Of a stretch of DNA of 64,000 nucleotides, positions 24,075-31,542 are shown piece after piece. Position 1 is the first letter of the stretch; each line of letters begins with the position of its first letter. The notes below the pieces were generated by a model. That model did not search any database, had not been told where the DNA came from, and saw nothing but the letters and a program-made list of their open reading frames with translations. Source of the stretch: Micromonospora okii (lineage in GTDB: Bacteria; Actinomycetota; Actinomycetes; Mycobacteriales; Micromonosporaceae); assembly GCF_020884795.1 (NCBI RefSeq), contig NZ_BBZF01000028.1, positions 1-64,000 of the forward strand, given 5' to 3'. Both the position numbers and the translations under genes were made by a program.

Positions 24075-25417
24075 GGGCCTGCGACAACTGCGGCGCGGAG
24101 GTGGTGCCGGGCGACGCCTTCTGCGGCACCTGCGGAGCCTTCCTGGCCTGGGACGGCGAGGACGCCGCCGGGACGACCCGCGCCGCCGACGCCCCGAAGG
24201 CCGCCCCCGTCGCCGACGCCCCGAAAGCCAATCCCGCCCCCGCCGCCGGTCCTCCGGAAGCCGCGCCCGCCCACAACGCCGACGTCCGTCCCTCGCAAGC
24301 CAAGCCCGCCCGCACCGCCGACGTCGGTCCTCCGGCAACCACGCCCGCCCACACCGCCGACGCCGGTCCGCGGCAGACCACGCCCGCGCCCGCCGTGGAG
24401 GCCGAGGCCGAGACGCGGCCCGCGGTGGCCCCCCCGGCCGACGCCACGGTCGGCGCGGCCAGCCCCGGCGACGGCGACCCCGCCGGGGTGGCGGACCGGG
24501 AGCGGCGGGCCGCCGCCCTGGTCGTCCCCGTGCGCCCGGCCGAGGACGTCGCGGGGGCCGCCCACCCGGCCGACCCGGGCCTCCTCGCGCCGACGTCCGG
24601 CGGCGCACCGCCCGCGCCCGCCGTCGACCAGCCCGGCGCGGTGCGGCCGGGGCGGCCCGTGGAGCCGGTGCCGGTGGTGCGCGACTTCGCCGGTGACCCG
24701 GTCGGCGCGGGCGAGGTGGCCTGCCCGGCCTGCGGCACCGGCAACCCGCGCGGCCGGGCGTTCTGCCGGCGGTGCGGCGGGTCGCTGCTCGCGGCGGCGG
24801 GGCCGGCGGCGGCCGTACCGTGGTGGCGCCGGCTGCGGTGGCCCCGCCGGCGGCCCGGCCGGGGCCTGCTGCGCCGGCTGCTCGCGGTGCTGGTCGTCCT
24901 GCTCCTGCTCGCCGGGGCGGCCTGGGCCGTCGTCCGCTTCGGCGGCCCGGTCGTCGATGCGATCCGGGACCGTACGGCGAAGCCGGAGGCCGTCCTGCCG
25001 ACCTCGGTGACGGCTTCGAGTGAGGCGCGGGGCCACCCCGCCCGGTCCACGGTCGACGGCCTGAACAACCGCTACTGGTCGCCCGCCACCGATCGCCCCG
25101 CCACGGGCCAGTACGTGGAGCTGACCTTCGACCCGCCGATCCGGCTGATGGACCTCATCGTGCACGCCGGGGCGTCGCCGCAGCAGGACGAGTTCGTGCG
25201 GCAGGGGCGGCCCGCCGAACTGACGATGACGACGTGGACCCGGGACGGCGCAAGCCGCACCGAGCGGCTGCGGCTGACCGACCGGCCGGGCCCGCAGACG
25301 TTCCACCGCGTGCGCGGCGGGGTGGCGCGGCTGCGGTTGACCATCGGGGCCAGCTACGGCGAGGAGCGCGGGCGGCGGGTGGCGTTGGCCGAGATCGAGG
25401 TGTTCAGGCGGCCGTGA
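24071..25417 (+). CDS. double zinc-ribbon, single-TM, discoidin-like protein (CisA-like candidate)
   Basis: 448 residues. Two CxxC-CxxC zinc ribbons (Cys4/7/18/21 and Cys218/221/232/235) flank a disordered Pro/Ala region with imperfect repeats. A Trp/Arg-rich stretch and one transmembrane helix follow (about 266-288), then a C-terminal beta domain (about 310-448) with VTASSE, VDGLNNRYWS and EIEVF, typical of discoidin or 'NADase-type glycan-binding' domains. The zinc ribbons should be cytoplasmic and the glycan-binding-like part outside the membrane. The layout recalls CisA, the membrane protein linked to CIS-dependent cell death in Streptomyces; that match is from memory. The gene is the last of the structural operon and overlaps the convergent BTAD gene by 14 bases. 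Confidence 0.75.
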   Translation: MRACDNCGAEVVPGDAFCGTCGAFLAWDGEDAAGTTRAADAPKAAPVADAPKANPAPAAGPPEAAPAHNADVRPSQAKPARTADVGPPATTPAHTADAGPRQTTPAPAVEAEAETRPAVAPPADATVGAASPGDGDPAGVADRERRAAALVVPVRPAEDVAGAAHPADPGLLAPTSGGAPPAPAVDQPGAVRPGRPVEPVPVVRDFAGDPVGAGEVACPACGTGNPRGRAFCRRCGGSLLAAAGPAAAVPWWRRLRWPRRRPGRGLLRRLLAVLVVLLLLAGAAWAVVRFGGPVVDAIRDRTAKPEAVLPTSVTASSEARGHPARSTVDGLNNRYWSPATDRPATGQYVELTFDPPIRLMDLIVHAGASPQQDEFVRQGRPAELTMTTWTRDGASRTERLRLTDRPGPQTFHRVRGGVARLRLTIGASYGEERGRRVALAEIEVFRRP

Positions 25418-26198
25418 CGTGCGCGGGTCGGGGCGCGGCCGGCCGGGTGACGCCGAGCGAGCGGAGGACACGCTCGTACGCCTGCTGGCTGCGCCGGCAC
25501 GCCGCCGCGTCGCCGGCGCCGCGCTGCGCGGTGATCAGCAGCCGCCACGCGTCGTCGTGGTAGCCGTCCAGCTCCAGTGCCCGCCGGGCCGCCGTCGCCG
25601 CGGCCCGGTCCCGTCCTCCGGCCAGCTCCAGCCGGGCCAGCAGCACCGCCGCCTCCGCCGCCCGGCACCGGTGCCGTTCCCGGTCGGCGACCACCCACTC
25701 GGCGGGGCCGTCCTCGGGAAGCAGGTCGCCGGTGTAGTGGTCGAGCGCGCCGCGCAGCGCCCGGACGGCCGCCCCGTCGTCCCCGAGGGACGCGCCCCGG
25801 CGGGCGGCGGCCAGCTCCGCCTCGAAGGCCGACACGTCGCAGCCGCCGCCCGCCCCCACCTCCAGCCGGTACGAGGCTCCGTCGCGGACGATGAACCGGG
25901 ACGCGCCCCGGGCCACCCCGGGTTCCAGGAAGGTCCGCAGCGTCGAGACGCCGACGTGCAGGCTGTTGACGGCGGCCCGGTCCGGCAGCTCCGGCCAGAG
26001 CGCGGCGGTGATCCGTTCCCGGTGCACCGGCCGGCCGGCCTCCGCCGCGAGGTAGCGCATCAGGGTCCGGACCCGGGGCCGCACGCCCGACCAGTCCAGC
26101 CGGACGCCGTCGCGCTCCAGCCGGAACCCGCCGAAGCATCGGAGCCGCAGACACCGGGGGTCTCCCGGGGCGGGCATCGGATGCTTCGTCGCATTCAT
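25404..26198 (-). CDS. AfsR/SARP-type regulator with BTAD domain
   Basis: 264 residues: an OmpR-type winged helix (about 15-105; LRLRCFGGFRLERDGVRLDW, then LMRYLAAEAGRPVHRERI and NSLHVGVSTLR), then a bacterial transcriptional activation domain (about 115-250; DVSAFEAELAAA, DLLPEDGPAEWV, RLLITAQRGAGD). It lacks the ATPase and TPR parts of full AfsR. It probably activates the injection system or the adjacent LuxR genes. GAGGGAGA precedes ATG 26198. The 280-base gap to the divergent LuxR gene should hold its target promoter. Confidence 0.83.
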   Translation of the reverse strand: MNATKHPMPAPGDPRCLRLRCFGGFRLERDGVRLDWSGVRPRVRTLMRYLAAEAGRPVHRERITAALWPELPDRAAVNSLHVGVSTLRTFLEPGVARGASRFIVRDGASYRLEVGAGGGCDVSAFEAELAAARRGASLGDDGAAVRALRGALDHYTGDLLPEDGPAEWVVADRERHRCRAAEAAVLLARLELAGGRDRAAATAARRALELDGYHDDAWRLLITAQRGAGDAAACRRSQQAYERVLRSLGVTRPAAPRPAHVTAA

Positions 26199-26227
26199 GT
26201 GATCTGTCTCCCTCGTCGCCACGACAA

Positions 26228-26247
26228 CGCGGACGGTCCGGTCCGCG
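26228..26247. promoter_or_regulatory. possible operator between divergent regulators
   Basis: A perfect 7-bp inverted repeat (CGCGGAC 26228-26234 and GTCCGCG 26241-26247, six-base gap) lies 30 bases before the BTAD start codon, where a regulator site or a leader hairpin would be placed. Such short repeats are frequent in high-GC DNA, so support is weak. Confidence 0.25.
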
Positions 26248-26478
26248 ACCAACGGCCGGCACCGGGCTCCGGCCGGCGGTAGCGGCGGCGGCGCGGCGCA
26301 GACGGGACGGCCTGTGCTGGGGAGGTGGGCGACATCGACGTCGCGCCCGAGATTCTGCACGCCCCCTCGGGGGACATGGACAGCCCTCATTTCGGGGACG
26401 TCACGGGGATCTACTATTCGACAGCGCTCCGTACGCGCCGCCGGGGGAACGGAGCGGCCCTCCTTCCTGGAGCCCCTG

Positions 26479-26982
26479 ATGCCGACCGCCGACCCGCCCG
26501 AAGCCGGGGGATCCGCGCCGGTCGTGGTCCGGTGGGACCGCCTGACCGGCGAACGCTGGCCGCAACTGGCCGACCTGGCCGCCGGTCTGCCCGTGCTCCT
26601 CGTGCTGCCCCGCGAGGCGACGGTGGACCCGTTGGCGCTGCTCGCGGCGGGGGTCCGGGCCGTCCTGCGGGACGGCGACGGCCCCGGTGAGCTGCGGCTG
26701 GCCCACGCGGCGCTGGACACGGGCGGGTCGTACCTGTCGCCGAGCGTGGCGACGCTGGTCGGCCGCGACGACCGGGGTGCCGCCGCGTCCCTGAGCCCTC
26801 GTGAGGTCCAGACGCTGCGGTGCATCGCCCAGGGCCTCACCCACCGGCAGGCCGCCCACCGCCTGGGCGTCACGGAACAGACCGTCAACACGTACGCGAA
26901 GCGGCTGCGCCACAAGCTCGGCGCCGCCAACAAGGCCGAGCTGACCCGCCGCGCGGTCGAGCTGGGCTACCTGTCGATGTGA
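26479..26982 (+). CDS. LuxR-type regulator without a functional receiver
   Basis: 167 residues. The N-terminal about 95 resemble the back half of a receiver domain (LVLPREATVDPLALLAAGVR, DTGGSYLSPSVATLV) with no phospho-acceptor Asp pocket. The C-terminal 62 residues are a LuxR helix-turn-helix (LSPREVQTLRCIAQGL, RLGVTEQTVNTYAKRL, NKAELTRRAVELGYL). GGAG lies upstream of ATG 26479. Its DNA-binding half is clearly paralogous to that of the next gene, so the two arose by duplication. It probably acts without phosphorylation. Confidence 0.78.
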   Translation: MPTADPPEAGGSAPVVVRWDRLTGERWPQLADLAAGLPVLLVLPREATVDPLALLAAGVRAVLRDGDGPGELRLAHAALDTGGSYLSPSVATLVGRDDRGAAASLSPREVQTLRCIAQGLTHRQAAHRLGVTEQTVNTYAKRLRHKLGAANKAELTRRAVELGYLSM

Positions 26983-27056
26983 CGGGCGTTCCTGCCGGTA
27001 TTCCTGCCTCCCCCCGCCGGCGGCAACGTAGTTGACTGCTCACGGAGGGGTGAGCG

Positions 27057-27818
27057 ATGTTCGACGTGTGCGTGGTGGTGTCCGAGCCGCTGGCCCGGCG
27101 CGGGGTGCGCCAGCTCATCGACGGCAACGACCGGGTGCGGCGCGTGGTCGCCGTCGACACGGTGGGCGAGGTGGGCGCGAGCGGCGCGGGGCCGGAGACG
27201 GTCGTGGTCCTGGTCGATCCGCTGCCGCCCGCCGTCCGATGGGCCTGCGACCGGCACCCGACCCTGGTCATGGTGCCGGAGTCGGCGGGCGCCGCGACGC
27301 TGTGCGTGATCCGGGCCGGTGCCCGCTCGGTGGTGAGCACCGCGACGGAGCGTACCGAGTTGCGGATCGCCCTCGACGTGACCGCGGCCGGCGGGTTCTA
27401 CCTGTGTCCGATGCTCACCGCCCGGCTCAGGGCCGGCGCGGGCGAGTGGGACGCGGGCCTCCCGGCGGGCGCGGGCGGGCGGGCGGATGATGCGGCAACC
27501 CTCGGTCCCGACCCGGGCGGTGGCACGGGCCCGGCCTGCGCGCCGGGCCTCGGCCCGGTCCGGAACCCGGCGCGGCACCGGGCCGCGCGCCGCCCGACAC
27601 TCGCCCCCCGGGAGGCGGCGACCCTGGGGCTGATCGCCCAGGGCCTGACCCACGCCCAGGCGGCCCGCCGGCTCGGCATCTCCGAGGCCACGGTGAACAC
27701 CTACCTGACCCGCATCCGGTCGAAGCTCGACGTGGGGAACAAGGCTGAGCTGACCCGCGAGGCGATCACCCTCGGGCTGGTGCAGCGCCGCCGCGCCGGG
27801 ACCGACCCGCTCCCCTGA
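27057..27818 (+). CDS. NarL/LuxR-family response-regulator-like protein
   Basis: 253 residues. A receiver-like domain (1-120; FDVCVVVSEPLARRGVRQLI, VVVLVDPLPP) has an Asp in the beta-3 position but lacks the acidic pair at the start of the domain, so phosphorylation is doubtful. A 60-residue Gly/Ala/Pro linker follows, then a LuxR helix-turn-helix (LAPREAATLGLIAQGL, RLGISEATVNTYLTRI, NKAELTREAITLGL). A strong GGAGGGG site lies six bases before ATG 27057. No histidine kinase gene is nearby, so it is an orphan. Confidence 0.8.
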   Translation: MFDVCVVVSEPLARRGVRQLIDGNDRVRRVVAVDTVGEVGASGAGPETVVVLVDPLPPAVRWACDRHPTLVMVPESAGAATLCVIRAGARSVVSTATERTELRIALDVTAAGGFYLCPMLTARLRAGAGEWDAGLPAGAGGRADDAATLGPDPGGGTGPACAPGLGPVRNPARHRAARRPTLAPREAATLGLIAQGLTHAQAARRLGISEATVNTYLTRIRSKLDVGNKAELTREAITLGLVQRRRAGTDPLP

Positions 27819-27846
27819 GGGGCCGCGCCCGCCGCCGGACGCGGCG

Positions 27847-28734
27847 TCATGGCGCGACGGGCTTGCAGAACCAGTGGTGGGCGTACGGCTCGTCGTTGAA
27901 CGCCTCGACCTCGCGGTAGCCGGCCGACCGGTACAGGGCGATCGCCTCGATGAGGTGGCGGTTGGTGTCCAGCCGGACGGCGGTCCAGCCCCGCTCGGCG
28001 GCGTGCCGCTCCAGCTCGTCGAGCATCCGCCGGCCGAGCCCGAGCCCGCGTACGGCGTCGGAGACCCACACCCGCTTGATCTCGGCGGGCGCGTCCCGGT
28101 GCAGCTTGACCGCGCCGCAGCCGACGGGCTCGCCGTTGAGCGTGGCGAGCAGGAACACCCCGGCGGGCGGGACGAGTTCCTCGTCGCGCACCGGCCTGCT
28201 CAGCGCCGGGTCGAACCCGTCGTCGAACCGCCCGGCGACCTCCCGGGCGTACGCCCGCACGCAGGCCCGCGCCCGTGGGTCGCCCGGCGGGCACGGCTCG
28301 ATGACCACCATCGACGCGACCAGCAGGCGCTCGACCTCGGCCATCGCCGCGACGAGCCGTTCGCGGCGGCGCTCGGTGAGCGGTTCGAGCAGGGAACGGG
28401 CGAACTCGTCGGAGCGCTCGTCCAGCTCGACCCATTCGGCCCGGCCGGCGTCGGTGAGCGCGGCGACCCGCACCCGCCCGTCGCCGACAGCCGGGCCGAC
28501 GCTGACGAGCCCGTCGCCTTCGAGGGTGCGCAGGAGCCGGCTGAGGTATCCCGAGTCCAGGCCGAGCCGGGTGCGCAGCGCCGCCACCTCGGCGCCGTCG
28601 GGGCCGATCTCCCACAGGAGGCGGGACTGCGCCAGCGGGCGTCCGCGGTTCATGTACTCGTCGTCGAGCGCGCCGACCCGCTGGGTGACCGTCCGGTTGA
28701 ACCGCCGCACCGCGGCAATGAGCCCCTCGTCCAT
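27847..28734 (-). CDS. MarR-GNAT fusion regulator/acetyltransferase
   Basis: 295 residues. Residues 1-145 form a MarR-type winged helix (LAQSRLLWEIGPDGAEVAAL, LGLDSGYLSRLLRTLEGDGL), and residues 150-295 are a GNAT acetyltransferase with acetyl-CoA loop RGLGLGRRML and a final YAHHWFCK. Such bifunctional proteins bind their own promoter and acetylate an unknown small molecule or protein. ATG 28734 is chosen over TTG 28773 because it directly follows a perfect palindrome, which would otherwise lie inside the gene, and because MDEGLIAAVRRFN is the usual start of this family. Confidence 0.85.
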   Translation of the reverse strand: MDEGLIAAVRRFNRTVTQRVGALDDEYMNRGRPLAQSRLLWEIGPDGAEVAALRTRLGLDSGYLSRLLRTLEGDGLVSVGPAVGDGRVRVAALTDAGRAEWVELDERSDEFARSLLEPLTERRRERLVAAMAEVERLLVASMVVIEPCPPGDPRARACVRAYAREVAGRFDDGFDPALSRPVRDEELVPPAGVFLLATLNGEPVGCGAVKLHRDAPAEIKRVWVSDAVRGLGLGRRMLDELERHAAERGWTAVRLDTNRHLIEAIALYRSAGYREVEAFNDEPYAHHWFCKPVAP

Positions 28735-28756
28735 ATACCTGACTTTAGTCAGGTAT
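28735..28756. promoter_or_regulatory. perfect 22-bp palindrome, MarR operator
   Basis: Two exact 10-bp arms (ATACCTGACT and AGTCAGGTAT) flank a TT centre. The site is AT-rich against a GC-rich background and abuts the start codon of the MarR-GNAT gene, so binding would block transcription start. Autoregulation is the obvious reading. Confidence 0.75.
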
Positions 28757-28894
28757 TGGTCGCACGAAGCCAATTAGTGGCCCTCGCCGGACCACTGCCC
28801 GTGGAGAGCGCAACCACCATGAGAGGTGGCGGACGCTTCGTACGCGCCTCGTAGGCTGAGCCCCCCGGCCGTCCAGCAGCTTGGAGCCCCTCCC

Positions 28895-29548
28895 GTGACC
28901 ACCCCGCCACCTGGTCAGCCCTGGCAGCACCCCTACGGTGCCCCGCAGCCCGGATACACGCCCCCACCCCCCGCGCCCGTGCTCAAGCGCATCCCCGCCG
29001 ACCAGCCCTTCGTCGTACGGCCGAACGTCGTCAAGCGTGCGCTGGTCATGGGCGGGGTCGTGCTGGTCCTCGTCCTTCCGATCGCCTGCCTGGCCGGCGT
29101 CGGCCTCGTGCAGGGGGCCGACCCGCAGGCTCGCGGCAACGCCGTGCTCGGCATCCTCGGCGTGCTCGGCTGCCTGCTGGCCCTGATCGGGCTGCCGCTG
29201 GGTCTTCAGCTCTGGCTGATCGGTTCCGGGGGACCGGTGCTGGCGCTCGGCCCGGCGGGGCTCTGGATCCGCACCCGGCCGACGCGGGGGCAGGCCGTCT
29301 GGTTGCCGTGGGAGGCCGTCGGGCAGGTCTCGCGCCGCCGGTGGAGCCTGGAGAAGATGCTGGTCGTCGCGCCCCGCGACCCCCGCAGCCTGCAGAATCT
29401 CGGGACGTTCACAGCGGTGGACAGCGGGCTGTTGACCGCCTTCTACGGCTCGGGGCTGATCGCGACCCTGAACTTCGCGGACCGCTCGGAGTCGGAGATC
29501 CTGGCGGCGGTCGCGCACTACAGCGCCGGCCGCTGCCCGCTCGTCTGA
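28895..29548 (+). CDS. two-TM membrane protein of unknown function
   Basis: 217 residues from GTG 28895, behind a GGAG site; an in-frame start at 28826 would add 23 residues. A Pro/Gly/Gln-rich cytoplasmic N-tail (about 1-30) is followed by two transmembrane helices (about 53-75 and 87-110) and a C-terminal domain with PWEAVGQVSRRRW, resembling bacterial PH-like or YcxB-type membrane-associated folds. No catalytic residues are visible. It is divergent from the MarR-GNAT gene and may share its operator region. Confidence 0.65.
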   Translation: MTTPPPGQPWQHPYGAPQPGYTPPPPAPVLKRIPADQPFVVRPNVVKRALVMGGVVLVLVLPIACLAGVGLVQGADPQARGNAVLGILGVLGCLLALIGLPLGLQLWLIGSGGPVLALGPAGLWIRTRPTRGQAVWLPWEAVGQVSRRRWSLEKMLVVAPRDPRSLQNLGTFTAVDSGLLTAFYGSGLIATLNFADRSESEILAAVAHYSAGRCPLV

Positions 29549-29803
29549 CGCCCGGCGGAGGACGGCGGGGCCGGGTGGGCGTACCGTTCCTGGTCGTCAT
29601 CGTTGGGCCGGCACCCTCCCGGCACCGCCCGCCTGCCGGCCCGACCCGACACTCACCTCCGCCCCGAGACCCGCGCAACTTCAGGGAAAGTGGGGCCATT
29701 CCGCGCCGCCAGAGCCCACTTTCCCTGAACTTGTGCAGATCTTGACCGCGCCCCGGCTGTCCGCCTACACCGCACCGGGGTTCCTCGTCGTCGCCGACAC
29801 CGT
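29549..29803. other. intergenic stretch with an inverted repeat
   Basis: No gene is visible between the membrane protein and the remnant at 29804. The stretch contains the long inverted repeat at 29680-29729 and, before it, a Pro/Arg-coding but unsupported sequence. Confidence 0.5.
29680..29729. repeat. inverted repeat, 15-bp perfect arms
   Basis: TTCAGGGAAAGTGGG (29680-29694) and its exact complement (29715-29729) flank a 20-base loop, with partial pairing (5 of 7) continuing outside the arms. It could act as a terminator, but its extended symmetry and low GC resemble the dispersed intergenic palindromes common in Micromonospora and relatives. Confidence 0.6.
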
Positions 29804-29998
29804 GTGGCCGAGGCTGGCCGGGGCCCGGTCGACGACAAGGTCGTGCCGAAGAGCTGCGCGGCCTTCACCGCGCCGCTCCCCCTGCTGAGCAGCGGGACCA
29901 CCACCACCTCGTGGTCGGTGTGGCTGGAGGTCTTCGACTCGACCGGGCTGATCGGCGTGGACTCCGTGCCGGTCCGCATCCAGATGGTCACCCCCTGA
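29804..29998 (+). pseudogene. 3' remnant of an unidentified gene
   Basis: An open frame of 64 residues whose last 50 look like real protein (beta-rich, TTTTSWSVWLEVFDSTGL, ending VPVRIQMVTP), but no ribosome site or sensible N-terminus is present and the frame upstream turns Arg-rich. It reads as the tail of a larger secreted or extracytoplasmic protein truncated by deletion. I do not recognise the parent family. Confidence 0.35.
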
Positions 29999-30125
29999 CC
30001 GACCCCGCCGCACCCGTGGTCCCGCGCCGCCTCGTCGGCGCGGGGCCACGGGCCGTTCCACCCCCGGGCGTACGCGACAGCCGGACGACGGCGACGGCCC
30101 CGCCGTGGGTCGCGTCGGCCCCGGA

Positions 30126-30527
30126 TCAGCTCATCGTCGCCAGCAGGTCGCGGCAGGTCTGCTCGCAGGCGCGGCAGGTGTCGGCGCAGACGCGGCAGTG
30201 CTCGTGCCGGTCCGCGTGGCCCGCGCACTCGTCGGCGCAGGCCCGGCAGGCGGTGGCGCACGCCTCCAGCAGGCTGCGGCTGATGTTCGCGTCGTATCCG
30301 GTGTGCCGGGACAGCACCCGGGCCGTGGTCTCGCAGATGTCCGCGCAGTCCAGGTTCGTCCGGACGCACTTGGTCAGGTCGGCGACCATGTCCTCGCTGA
30401 GACAGGCGTCCGCGCAGGCGGTGCAGGTCTGGGCGCAGGCTTTCAGGGAGTCGATCGCGGCGAGCTTCGCCCGATCCAGGTTGATCGACTTCGGGTACGT
30501 CTCGAGCATGCGCATGGCGTTGGACAC
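30126..30527 (-). CDS. cytosolic four-helix copper-storage protein (Csp-like)
   Basis: 133 residues with 16 cysteines arranged in CxxxCxxC patterns along helices (ACAQTCTACADAC, CVRTNLDCADIC, ACATACRACADEC, CRVCADTCRACEQTC). This is the Csp four-helix bundle whose core is lined with Cys and binds many Cu(I) ions. No signal peptide or twin-Arg motif is seen, so it resembles the cytosolic Csp3 class. GGAGACCCC lies upstream of ATG 30527. Neighbouring genes are unrelated to copper, which suggests an isolated detoxification gene. Confidence 0.88.
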   Translation of the reverse strand: MSNAMRMLETYPKSINLDRAKLAAIDSLKACAQTCTACADACLSEDMVADLTKCVRTNLDCADICETTARVLSRHTGYDANISRSLLEACATACRACADECAGHADRHEHCRVCADTCRACEQTCRDLLATMS

Positions 30528-30562
30528 GGGGTCTCCTTCCGTCGGTTCCCCCGGCTACCCGG

Positions 30563-31471
30563 ATGGAGTACTACAACGTCACCGGGCCGGACGTGCTCTG
30601 GGCGCGCTACTTCACCGTCAAGAACCCGGCCGACGGGGCCAGCCGCGACGTCGGCTTCACCCAGAAGTTCACCAGGCCGGGCACCAGGGCCGAGAAGATC
30701 AACCAGCCGCCGGTCGTGCAGGGCACGCGCATCGACGACCCGACCGAGAGCGTCATCTGCATGGCGTGCCGCGACGGCGACAAGCTGCACATCGTCGAGC
30801 GCTCGGCGTCGGCGGCGGACCTCACGGCCTCGGTCGGCGGCAAGCGCCGGTTGGAGGCGACCCTGGAACTCGACGGCGTCCGGGTGGCGCCGAACCCGCC
30901 GCCGGGCCGGGGCAACAGCTTCGTCCACTGGACCGTGCCGGCCGCGCCGGGCCGGTACACGCTGCGGACCGTCCGCCACGACGACTTCTCGGGGCAGACG
31001 CTGGCGAAGCGGGTCGCCACGGACTGGACGTTCCGCTCGGCCAGTGCGACGGGCACCGTCAAGGAGCCGGCGACCTGCTACACCCAGTGGATCAACATCA
31101 GCAGCGGGAAGTGCGACTGGCAGCCGCTGATCCAGCTCGGTCACGACTTCGACCTGGCGCTGGACGACACCACGGCGGCCGGGCGGCCGTACCGGTTCAC
31201 GGTCACGCCGCACCCGATGCCCGGCGCGCCGCGCATCGCCGGGATGCGGACCTCGGTGTCGTACGACGACGGCGTCACCTGGAAGCCGGCCCTCGTCCTG
31301 CCCGCCGGCGGCGGCAGCTACCGGGTGGTCGTCAACCACCCGAAGCTGGCGCGGACCACCGGGGCGGTCTCCGTCCGCACGGAGGCCTGGGACCGCGCGG
31401 GCAACCGCGTCGTCCAGACCATCGACCGCGCCTACGGCCTCGCCGAGCCCGGCCGGGGCAACCCGCGCTGA
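30563..31471 (+). pseudogene. C-terminal remnant of a subtilisin-like (S8) peptidase
   Basis: 302 residues matching only the C-terminal beta domains of the large actinobacterial S8 peptidases (about 1100 residues): a WARYFTVKNPADG entry, AATDWTFRS-like segment, and the ending MRTSVSYDDGVTWKPAL, VRTEAWDRAGNRVVQTIDRAYGL. The Asp/His/Ser catalytic domain, signal peptide and a ribosome site are all absent, and the first codon lies only 35 bases from the divergent copper-protein gene. I read it as a 5'-deleted gene. It could still be expressed as a fragment, but nothing in the sequence supports that. Confidence 0.6.
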
Positions 31472-31542
31472 CCAGCACCTCCTCCCCACTCGCCCCCCGC
31501 GCCCCCGGCGCGGGGGGCGGGCCCGCGTACTACCCTCGCCGC

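Noticed and set aside
30563..31471. Considered as an intact hypothetical gene
   Set aside because: The whole product aligns by pattern only with the C-terminal domains of large S8 peptidases and it lacks a ribosome site and signal peptide, so a truncated gene is more likely.
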